A DNA stretch of 37,194 nucleotides, taken from the NCBI GenBank assembly GCA_013368325.1, contig JAACJK010000187.1, positions 1-37,194 of the forward strand. The letters run 5' to 3'. Below are positions 29,063 through 37,194 of this stretch, piece by piece. The stretch comes from Ephemerocybe angulata. Its lineage: Eukaryota > Basidiomycota > Agaricomycetes > Agaricales > Psathyrellaceae. How positions within the stretch are numbered: the stretch's first letter is position 1; the number at the start of each line of letters is the position of its first letter. Under the pieces are notes generated by a model. That model saw only the letters and a program-made list of their open reading frames with translations, searched no databases and was not told the DNA's origin. The translations under genes were made by a program, and so were the position numbers.

Positions 29063-30548
29063 GGAGCTACCACCATGGCTCTCTATGCCGAATAGCGAGA
29101 ACGAGAAGGAGAGGCGCAATCCAGGGATCGATGGCATGTCCTGTGTTGAGATACAACTGCTGATATCTCAGAATGAGCTGTGCCCACTGAGTCGAAAGCG
29201 TCGGGTATGCTGTCACTCCAACCATCCCTTCGGTCGTCCAGGTGGCCATCCTCTCGGTATACTCCCATTGTCCTTTCCCTCTTCGTTCTCGTCTGTAGCT
29301 TCCTTCCAGCCCGCCCTCATACGAGCTATCTTCATCAACATATGATTCAAAGGGCATCGACCTAGTAAGTCATTGGCAATCCAGAGCCCAGAGGACGGAG
29401 CTGATGTCGAACAATGCGAGGATACCCGAGTGAATGGATGGATTATCCATTTCACAGGTCGATGGCAGACGACATCTCGAAAGACGTTCCTTGTTGTTGC
29501 CATTCGGGACGGGTAGTCCTCTGTTGAGCCTAGAATGCTTTGTTGAACCCAGCATGCTTTGCGATGTCCCCCCATCTTTCTCCGGCGATCCTGTGCATTC
29601 CCCTCGGTTCAGACACCAGTCCTCCCACTCGTTTCCTTCTTTCCTGTTTCCCCAGCCGTTCTCTATCCAAGACATCCACCAGCCCGTCCCCTGACAGAGC
29701 ATATCCAATATGTACGTGGAAGGGGAGGTCGGTGGGTTGGGCGAAGTTGGTACGGTAGTTCAATGGCTGAACTATATTGAGATGAATCGTACCTGTTAGA
29801 GCTATCGGAGAGGAGGCGAGCTAATTGTACCTTTGGTGAAGACCAGACGTCGTTTGCTTTCTACCCAACCCGACGACCCATTCTAACCTCCACAACAGTC
29901 CTCGAGTTTCGGTCTCCCAGACGCAGACCTGCCTCCTGTGAAAGAGTTTTGGAGATACAATCCACTGTCGCTCCTTTCAGCTTTTGAAGAGGGTTTCAGA
30001 GGAGCCAAGAAGGCAAGAGGTGCGACGACGGTGCTAGTACAAGACGAGAATGCCATCAGAACATCCCAGTGGGCACGATAATGTCGAGAATTGTTCGGGC
30101 CGGCACCACACGGAACCTCTCTCTTTCCCTTTCAACTGGCGTCTGCATCGTTGTCTTCGACATTTAAAGTCCATTCTTTTTAATTTCTTATGCAAACGGA
30201 TGACCGAAGTAACCTCAAGAATGCCTGACTATGACTCGCGCCGTGACCACGATTCGGCTGGGTCACCTTCCAACATTCGTACAGCTAAGCACTTTGCGAT
30301 ACTGTATTGAAATAATAGTTAACTCATGACAGCAACAGATTTGCTCTGGTTAGTCCTCGGTAGAGGACAAGCTACATGGATCGTTGCATCCCTGCTTTGC
30401 ATTGGACCATTCGGAAAAGAGAGATGTGATTTCAGTTCCCAAACGTGTGTATATCCATGAACATATCGCAGCGACAGCCCCGCGTATACAATACATTACT
30501 ACTGAAAAGGTGTAAAGGTCTCCCAGCAACACTTCAAAACAGTATTCT
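29063..30548. other. No firmly supported gene
   Basis: A minus-strand frame at 29067-29357 begins MPFESYVDEDSSYEGG and contains GMVGVTAYPTLSTQW. It follows an AG acceptor with a good branch site, but the frame upstream joins it out of phase. Another minus frame, 29530-29763, is stopped by TAG in what looks like continuing coding sequence. These may be pieces of one decayed gene. From 29764 to 30548 nothing is supported. Confidence 0.35.
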
Positions 30549-31193
30549 TCACTCCGCACGCTCAGTGGAACTTTCCAAAGGCCTCCAACGACGACGAGAA
30601 TCGTGGCGCCGTGTATCTGTATAGGTATATCGGCGAGGGAGCACAGCTGCCATGAACCTCTCAGCTGTGTAGAAGAACATCGAAGCAAAGTAAGTCGCCA
30701 TGCAGATTTTCGACGCAGTAACGGAGGACACTTACCATAGACTGGACCTGCACGTGCATAGACGGGCACTGCTGCTACCAGATTGTCTGGATAGGCGACG
30801 ATGGGGGGGAAGTCGAGGACCGGGCCATCGACAGACTCTTCCTCACCCGAGCTAGAAGAGCCTGAACTATCCTCATCCGACTCCACACCGAACATCGACG
30901 AATCCTCCGACTCATAACCGGACTCGCCCTCGTCGGAACGGACATCTGACATAGCGTCATCGCTAGGGTAGTAAGAAGAGCTGCTTCCGTCGCTGTCACT
31001 GTCACCACAATGGCAAGAATCAGCTTCATCGCAGCTGCAACTGTCGTCGCTCCCGCTACCGGTCCCATCGCTGAGTGGGGGAGGCTCATCGGAGTCGGCT
31101 AAAGGAGTGTAAGCTCTAAGTAGAGCACCCTCTGCATTCAGACTTACACTCGGAGTCCGAGAGATCGATTTTCCCTTCCTTTATTCGCAACAT
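30549..31193 (-). CDS. Acidic Ser/Asp-rich protein with Arg-rich tail
   Basis: Exons (minus): 31148-31193 (ATG at 31193), 30736-31098 and 30549-30664. The introns are 49 nt (GTAAGT...TTTAG) and 71 nt (GTAAGT...CACAG), both in phase 1, giving 174 residues. After a short start (MLRIKEGKIDLSDSE), residues about 16-85 are nearly all Asp, Glu, Ser, Gly and Cys, with a Cys-x-Cys cluster (SCSCDEADSCHC). A neutral stretch follows (VLDFPPIVAYPDNLVAAVP). The C-terminus is basic, with HDSRRRWRPL. Such polyacidic proteins often bind histones or other basic partners or act as phosphorylation targets; that is only a guess here. A longer alternative last exon, reading through to 30350 in another frame, is out of phase with the donor and was rejected. 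Confidence 0.6.
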
Positions 31194-32138
31194 TGTGAGT
31201 TCAGTTCCTTTCCCCCCACGGTCGCGCATTGTACTGACCGATGACAGTTCGACTGATCCACTTGTATCTTCGTGCGTCGCTTCTTCAGAGAGCGTGCGTT
31301 GGCGTAGACTCCTGATAACCCTGACAACAAAAAGTTCGACATGAATACTTGAAGCCCCTCAAATTCTCTGAACGTCGAGAAAGGTACCTTAGTGGTAGGT
31401 TAACGCCATAGCAAGCAGTCTGGAGATTGATGGTGTTGGAAATGGCATGTTCCCTTGGTGAGAGCCTCTAGAAGCTTCATTCTCCATATTCTTAGCTGCT
31501 GAATGAGTCGTTCGTAGGATTGAAGCATGAAAACATACGACTCATATCACTCCCTTTATATCCTTTGAACAGCTGTAATTTGGTGCTATGTAATAAACTC
31601 AAGATATCGCCTGACCGAAATGATCGACTCTACCTCCCTAATCCCAGCTCGGAGTCGCAGCAATGCTGGTTCGCTGCCCACGTTCATGCGAAGGTTTCCG
31701 CTGGCGTTAGTGTCGCTCCCTGGTATACCTGGATCTAGATGCCATCGTTGTGCTAATTCGCCCTGTCGACCTCGTAGCATCCTATTTGATTGGATATCGA
31801 GGTCCAAGGCAAACGATCTAAACGGGCGACTTGCCTTGCACATGACATCAAGACCGATCAAAGTAGTCGACATTGGCCGATTGGAGCTTCCAGGAGACCG
31901 CATCCAGATGCTCATCTAGGTCTTCGTCACCATACTATCAAACAGCGCATGCATGGCTCGCATGGCTACGTACCTTGCATCCTGCGATCTCAATGACCGG
32001 ACCTCTAATACGATCCAGACGCCGAGGCGCGCGATGAGATCTTTAAGCGCCCGTGAGTGAAACTATAAAAGGTGGACATCATCTTTCTCACTTCAAATTT
32101 CCACTGACCTTCGTGAACGCTCGTATCCACGCAAGAAT
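31194..32138. other. Intergenic, no supported gene
   Basis: The open frames at 31586-31915 (minus) and 31620-31919 (plus) are antiparallel readings of one stretch. Neither has splice partners or motifs. The promoter of the acidic-protein gene should lie in the first part. Confidence 0.4.
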
Positions 32139-33370
32139 GCAGCCACAATCGCCAACCCTGACTCTTCGTCGGAGCGAAACCCGGTGGCAAAACCGAAAAC
32201 TGGAATTCAATTCTTGGCATTCGAAACTCTCGACGAGATCGCTCAATACCTTTCCATACACCGGCCGATCTCACGTCCTTCATGCTAGCATGTCGTTATA
32301 TGGCCCTAGTTGCCGAAGACGTATGATACAGGACGATCATCATAGAAGGAACCGTAGGACGAAAGCAACTCTCAATCTCCTCTCAGGGTCCAACACATCG
32401 AAGCGCTGTCTGCTAAAAATTTTGCGGATATGGTATAGAGGATGGTATGACTGCGAAGTTTTCTTGTTATCCTCCTTTTATGCGAGGTGCTTCACAGGAC
32501 GACCAACCTCCAGACTCTGTGGCTGAATATAGACCACGCGGGATGCGCCCACTTGATAGATTGCATGAAGCGCTCTGGACTGACGCGGAAAGCCGAGCAT
32601 CCCGCTGCTGTCATACGGACATCTCTATGAGTATTGACCCATTTTCACATTTAACACTTCCAAATTTGCACTACCTCCGAGTTACCGGACCCACCAAAAT
32701 TGGGAGCATAGGCGCCTACCGACACCTTTCGGAGCTGGAAATGCACAAGCCTCTAAATCACGAAGAGTTCGCAGAAGTGATATCGATCGCAGAAGGAAAT
32801 CAGCTCGGCCTTCTCTGGAAACCTTGAGCATTCGGCTCGACGGGGCAATAGATACGTGCCTCGCCCTCCCATCTTGTCCCACGCCTTTCCAAACATTCGA
32901 AACCTCGCTTTCGATAAAGTTCATTGGTGGTGAAGGTCCGCCACTACTTCTCCTCCTGTCACGGACATGTATTTGACTTCTGCACAGAGGTTCTTCATCT
33001 CATTGGTGCAACAACCCGCTATTTCGGCGCATGAGAAACATCGTTCTAAATAGAAGATATGCATGCAGAGTGCCGAAACGCCGCTCGCCCATCAGCATGG
33101 AGAATACGAAGGTCTTACGCGGCTTGCTATGGACAACCAGTTAGAAATTGTTGCTGCCAGGCACCGGCGCCTGGTTCGTATTGGCATAGGACGTAACCTT
33201 TTCGAACTCGCAATTCGGGCACCTTCCAGCACACATTGCTGGACTTCTGTCCGAGTCTGCCATATGGATAGGATATTTGGAGTTCAGTTTTCCACCTCCA
33301 GGTTTATCGGCGTTCCACCACGACCTGGCAGACGGTTGATATCTGCCCATTTTCGATATGTAGACTGAGC
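32139..33370 (+). pseudogene. F-box protein pseudogene
   Basis: Around 32195-32320 an F-box is readable but split between two frames. GIQFLAFETLDEIAQYLSIH is in one frame, and PADLTSFMLACRYMALVAED follows at once in the next. The break is near 32250. A TGA comes directly after the F-box (about 32325), and the downstream sequence again keeps sense only by changing frame. From 32447 to 32827 a Leu-rich stretch fits an LRR-like body (SHLTLPNLHYLRVTGP, then GAYRHLSELEMH). Further scraps extend to about 33370. Several independent breaks argue against a single sequencing error. The intact F-box gene at 6967 shows the same domain order but is not close in sequence. Confidence 0.6.
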
Positions 33371-33889
33371 GAGCACCGCCTGTACATCGTACCGTTTCTA
33401 AGGGTGACCGGTGACCAGGGCCCATTTTAATTGATAGCTTCTCACGTCAAAAAAAGTCTAAGTCGTCTGACCTCCGCCTGGACTCGGCCTGGACGTTTCA
33501 CGCTTCTTTTTATGGTAATGAATTTTCTACTAGAGAGTGAGAAACCTTACAGTAGATCCATCCAATCAGCAGTACATATCAATCAAACTCGTCAATGATG
33601 CGAATCTATGACGCTCTTCTCTCGAAGGACAAGGACCATCTCTGTGTGAATTAGCACTGCAAGCGTACCGGAGCCGCCCTTCGACTCCGCCAAAGCAAAT
33701 CATGTTCACTGGGCGCTCTAACTCGACAGACTGAAGGAAGACATATCGCGAACGGGAAGATTCTCAGCATCAATCACGCATCGCACCTCCAGCCGTTAGA
33801 ATCTCAACAGGTGACCGGCCAAGCATACGAAAAGCACCATAATCATGTCAATGTTCGTCATAGTACTGTAACAAGTAGTCAGGTATACT
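33371..33889. other. Intergenic, no supported gene
   Basis: Nothing gene-like was seen between the F-box pseudogene and the stop codon of the minus-strand gene ending at 33890. Confidence 0.5.
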
Positions 33890-34731
33890 TCAATCTACGT
33901 CCGAAGCCAAAGTGGTGGACGAAACGCTTCGGAGATGCGCGTTGTAAGAGCCTTCGTCACCTTCACCCTTGTCCTGCTCGGCGGGCGCGATATATAACGC
34001 GAGATCCTGAAAAAAGGCCTCTTCCTGGCCGTAAAATAGGTACCTGGAGGATCCATCCGGGATAGGCATTGGCATGCCTTCGATTCTAGGGAGAGATCGT
34101 GGTGTTGGCAACTTCATAAGCCTTATGGTCTTCCAAACCTTCTGTCTGGCGCGGTCGAATCGGGTTGCGGTAGGTACCCCAAGATCTTTATGACCGATTG
34201 GACTATGCCAGGCACCGGGTTGGGTAATCCTTTTGACTCGATTTCCATGAGCACGGCCTTTGAAACATACGTAGGCCTTTATGTACTCAGGACGACTAGG
34301 ACTGCCTGGAGGTAGTGCTCCAGGCATGTGTATGACCAGGGTGGTACCTCCCGTAGCCTGGTCGAGCGCGGCAGCCTGCGTGATTGTTGATACTTGTCAA
34401 CGTTTTGCACTGATGACCATGAGGGAATGCGTTTTACCTGGTCGAGCACAAGACGTCTCATCTTTAGCTTCAAGAGCTCTCGAATCCCTTCATCAGGCGT
34501 CCCTTCACGAAAATTCTCGAAGGCGGCATGAAACTTGTCATCCCCAATGTGACCGTCCCGAGCGGAGGCTCCGTGAGCGAGAAAGGCTATATCTGCGGCG
34601 ACAAGGCGTTCCCTATGTCGGTGGGCGAAGTCGGCGTGTTGGCGGATGTCGTTGAGCATGCTCCGCAACTTCATAATACCGGATGCGGACACATTCGATT
34701 CTAGAAAAGTATCCTGGTTACCAGCAGCCAT
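33890..34731 (-). CDS. Two-exon protein, 259 aa, unknown function
   Basis: Exon 1 is 34438-34731 from ATG 34731, and exon 2 is 33890-34375. The 62-nt intron (GTAAAA...CGCAG) is phase 0. Exon 1 is almost fully helical (IMKLRSMLNDIRQHADFAHR, then DEGIRELLKLKMRRLVLDQ). Exon 2 mixes Pro-rich segments with basic stretches (GRAHGNRVKRI) and ends in LFYGQEEAFFQDLALYI and an acidic, Gly-rich tail. No membrane segment, signal peptide or known motif was seen. The ATG is only 13 bp from the stop of the next upstream minus-strand model, so the two may be one gene with a further intron. In that case the ATG would be internal. Helical content recalls N-terminal domains of STAND-type proteins, but this is not firm. 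Confidence 0.5.
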
Positions 34732-34744
34732 CTAGACAGGGAAG

Positions 34745-35160
34745 CTAAACCAGGTGATGTGACGAACGAGAGTCGTTTGGATTCCTCTGTCTTTTATAAA
34801 GTGAAATTTTGCAATCCGCTCTACAAACAGGACACCGGACCATCGCTCTCGCGACACCGAACATGAGCAAGGGAACGACGTCGCGCATCGTGCCTGTGAG
34901 TTCTTTGACCTGAGTCAACGTCGAGAGCTCTAGATACATACCGTTGATTGCTGCAAGAATCTGCAGAAGCAATCGAGGTACCGGGGCCACCTTCAGGTGG
35001 GCGACCTTGCATTCTCTTATCCCACGCCCACAGCGCTGCGCCACATCGTCAATATTCCGATTTGTATCCCCATTGACGCCCGCAAGGGTACTATAAGCAA
35101 GTTTGCAAGCTAAGTTTAACGGAGACGTGCTAACCTTCCAACATCATTATTCCTGTTCAA
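34745..35160 (-). CDS. Small helical protein or 5' part of the next gene
   Basis: Exons (minus): an uncertain first exon ending at 35135, then 34942-35090 and 34745-34893. The introns are about 44 nt (GTTAGC...ATAG) and 48 nt (GTATGT...CACAG), and the last join is in phase 1. The protein contains a helix with VAHLKVAPVPRLLLQILAAI and a continuation RDVVPLLMFGVARAM. This resembles the opening helices of agaricomycete STAND or death-domain-like proteins. No ATG was placed with confidence. The stop is 13 bp from the ATG of the following gene, so these exons and 33890-34731 may be one transcription unit. Confidence 0.4.
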
Positions 35161-35272
35161 AAGAGTACATACAACCGTATAGTCATTTACGACGAAATGG
35201 ATCTCGAGAAGATCGCCTCGAGATTGCCGAAAATGTGTTCTAGAACTCGCTCAGAACGGTAGGATGAAGCGA

Positions 35273-35279
35273 TATAAAC
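35273..35279 (+). promoter_or_regulatory. TATA box candidate
   Basis: TATAAAC lies 97 bp before ATG 35376 of the cysteine-rich gene, a normal distance for a fungal TATA box. No other core element is obvious. Confidence 0.5.
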
Positions 35280-35375
35280 ACCTCAGCATTCGCCTCCCTT
35301 CACCATCGCCAACATTTCAGTCCCTCCATTCAGAAGAAACACCGATATACCATTTTTTCCAACTATCTACCTCTC

Positions 35376-37194
35376 ATGGCGACCAAGTCTAGAAGCTTAG
35401 CTACGTAAGCACTGATTCCTTACATCGATGTTAAGAGTCCAAGACAGGACTAATACTTCGTCGTAGAATGGAGCTACCTATTCTGCCTAACTCTATCGTT
35501 GAAGCGCTAGAAGGTCAGAAAGATACCATGGCTGGGATATTGGTCGCCAACGCCCGACGACCCGGTGCAAACAAGTGTTCAAATTGCATTCAGGCAGAGT
35601 TACTAGTACGTTTTCTGTGTTTCACATCTGAGTACTCGCGTGGGCTAAGTAGTGCCTTACAGGCTCGGGCTCAAAGCCGCGAGCCGGCCTAGCCGGGCCC
35701 TTACAGGCCAAGCCGAGCCGGGCCTTACTCGATTTGGCAGTAGGGCCGGGCTGGGCTCAAGGCCGGGCCCAGACCAAAAAGCCGGGGCTTAGGCCTTGAG
35801 TAGATGTAATATATTATATGACCTTATGGTGCAGCGGTTGTGACCGTGAAAATGTCTCTGTGAGGCTCTCGGTTCAATTCCTGACCGTTGCAAAGCATTA
35901 TTTTGAACATAGAAAGTATTTCTGACCACCCCACTAATAGTACTATACATTCAATACAAAAATTACTGACCTAGACCGAAATTCATTAGAAAAAATGTAT
36001 ACAAAAGCCGCCTAAGCCGTGAGCCGAGCCGGGCCCGACCAATTTTGGGGCTCAAGGCTTGGCCCAGAATTTCGGTGGGCCTTGGCCGCCCAAAGCCGGG
36101 CCTTAGCCGCGGCTTTTGGGCCGGGCCTGGGCCTGTAAGGCACTAGGGCTAAGATATCCCGTCCCCAACATTAGTGCCCAGGTCGAACGGAGGCTGCCGG
36201 ATGCATATTATGCGTCTGGGCCAAAAAGACGGTGAGTTAAGATCCATGACTCTGTTTCGGATCCAGCATACTGACTCCACCAGTGCTCTTGGACCAGGCC
36301 AGGGTTCGTCTACGAGCCCCTTCCCGGGATTCAGGAGGAGAGTGAAAGAGAAGTAGAGGACCACACTCCCAACATGCCCGCCGAAGAAAGGCTTTCTTCG
36401 ACACCATCGTCTACGTACAGCTATGAAAGTGACAGGAGTTCGACTTATAGGGAGAACGTGCCGTCAGCAGGGTCTGGACGCTGGAGGGAGGAAGACTACG
36501 TGCTGGTGCCTCCAGCTCAGCCTTCACGAAGTCATGCGGATGTAAGCATGACAGGTTCAACTAGACAAACCGATGAACAGTCTTGGGTCCACATCAGAAG
36601 TGTCGACACAGATGGACAAAAGCGAACGCTGGGACGTCTGGTCAATGAGAGTTCCGCCTCGACCAATATTGGACTGATTCATCCGCAACCGCTCGTGACG
36701 ACAACCTCATCGCTCTTGGCAGCTTTGGACGAATTACAGAACGCAGGCAATCTCCCTCCGACTTCGACCTCTCACCAAACGGGGTCTCTTGCTACCGGTT
36801 CTAGTCTCCCGACGACAGGAGAATGGTGAGTGTGTCGACTTCAACATCCTCGTGGGCAAACACTAATATGACGTATTTCGGGCGTAGGAATGCTATTTTC
36901 TCCACCCCGCCTTCGCGCTCTGCGAAAATGGCACTCCAGCTGCATACGGGTACGTTATCGTCCCAGAGCCTGCGCATACCAAGCGAGCTGACTATTCGTT
37001 GGCTAGGCCTCCATTCCAGCCCATCCCCATTGCGCATGCGACCCAAACACACCCAGGGACCGTATGGCCCCCCATCGCTCAAAATGGTGCCCCTGCGTCT
37101 GCCGAAGGTAACGCGACTCACACTTACGGCCACCAGACACGAAACGGGGCGTTGGGCAATCTGAATATCCAAGACAGAGGGACCGTGAGTAGAG
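35376..37194 (+). CDS. Six-cysteine DUF3716-like protein, runs off window
   Basis: Exons: 35376-35404, 35467-35605, 36175-36231, 36284 to about 36825, and from about 36888 to the window end. Introns 1-3 join in phase. Intron 2 holds a MITE; without it the intron is 65 nt. The product starts MATKSRSLATMELPILPNSI. Over exons 2-4 it gives C-x2-C-x6-C-x8-C-x2-C-x6-C, the layout of fungal DUF3716-type zinc-binding-like modules. One six-cysteine motif assembled from three exons strongly supports the splicing. Afterwards it is Ser/Thr-rich, and the last exon is Pro/His-rich. The join to the last exon is off by one base in my reading, so that boundary is uncertain. Function is unknown; DNA or protein binding is a guess. 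Confidence 0.65.
35642..35649. repeat. MITE target site duplication, left (GGGCTAAG)
   Basis: Eight bases directly before the left terminal repeat are repeated exactly at 36146-36153. Confidence 0.9.
35650..36145. mobile_element. hAT-like MITE, 496 bp, in an intron
   Basis: Perfect 15-bp terminal inverted repeats, TAGTGCCTTACAGGC (35650-35664) and its reverse complement (36131-36145), are flanked by an exact 8-bp target duplication, GGGCTAAG. Eight-base duplications and TAGTG-like ends are typical of the hAT superfamily. Both arms (about 90 and 140 bp) are packed with GCCGAGCCGGGCC-type motifs in opposite orientations. The element could fold back extensively, and the motifs may be transposase-binding sites. 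The centre is A/T-rich and carries pol III-type boxes. There is no ORF, so it depends on a transposase from elsewhere. Confidence 0.85.
35820..35893 (+). ncRNA. tRNA-like pol III promoter within the MITE
   Basis: TGGTGCAGCGG (35827-35837) fits the A-box consensus TRGYNNARNNG, and GGTTCAATTCC (35871-35881) fits the B-box. The 33-nt gap between them is normal for tRNA genes. The acceptor and T stems do not pair well, so this is not a working tRNA. It looks like a tRNA-derived SINE head or a tRNA pseudogene captured by the MITE. Transcription is inferred only. Confidence 0.55.
36146..36153. repeat. MITE target site duplication, right (GGGCTAAG)
   Basis: Exact copy of 35642-35649. Confidence 0.9.

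Noticed and set aside
30350..30952. 200-aa minus-strand frame as a single exon of the acidic protein
   Set aside because: A GTAAGT donor at 30735 and CACAG acceptor give an in-phase shorter ending; the read-through part shows no coding-like pattern.
35820..35893. Functional tRNA gene inside the MITE
   Set aside because: A- and B-boxes are good, but the acceptor and T stems have several mismatches, so no proper cloverleaf forms.

Overview
The window looks like nuclear DNA of a filamentous basidiomycete, most likely an agaricomycete. Genes are split by many 48-76 nt introns with GTRNGY donors, CTNAY-like branch sites and YAG acceptors. The gene content also fits: a TET/JBP-type dioxygenase, F-box-like proteins, a family of nucleotidyltransferase-like proteins, a six-cysteine DUF3716-like protein and a chromodomain Ty3 retrotransposon. 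There is no operon structure. All exon models were read by eye from the sequence, by matching splice sites and reading phase.

Layout. 1-2442: a decayed coding fragment, then a seven-exon TET/JBP-like 2-oxoglutarate/iron dioxygenase gene on the minus strand. 2443-6966: gene-poor sequence with a degenerate ~141-bp tandem repeat and one doubtful Pro/Ser-rich gene. 6967-9875: an intronless F-box gene (+) and a three-exon nucleotidyltransferase-like gene (-). 10197-21713: a five-exon host gene (-) split by a 10,033-bp retrotransposon (11179-21211, +). 21714-26795: a second nucleotidyltransferase-like gene, a small two-exon gene, and a larger unknown gene, with a 36-bp inverted repeat spanning about 3 kb. 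26796-33889: mostly degraded sequence, a 312-bp tandem duplication, an acidic Asp/Ser protein gene and an F-box pseudogene. 33890-35160: one or two unknown minus-strand genes. 35376-37194: a cysteine-rich gene whose second intron carries a hAT-like MITE; this gene runs off the window.

The retrotransposon is the central feature. It has 683-bp LTRs (TG...CA) that I read as identical, a 5-bp target duplication, a primer-binding site one base after the LTR, a 1015-aa Gag with a CCHC knuckle, and a Pol with PR-RT-RNaseH-IN-chromodomain. Pol lies in the -1 frame behind a TTTTTAG slip site and a perfect 9-bp stem. A third ORF of unknown function (253 aa) sits between pol and the polypurine tract. 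The intact ORFs and matching LTRs point to a young, possibly active copy.

The insertion can be traced exactly. Removing the element and one target copy restores a 53-nt intron with GTGAGT donor and ATAG acceptor, in phase, joining host exons at 21241-21713 to those at 10197-11149. The same host gene also has an in-frame TGA, probably from CGA. The hAT-like MITE shows the same pattern: removing it restores a 65-nt intron.
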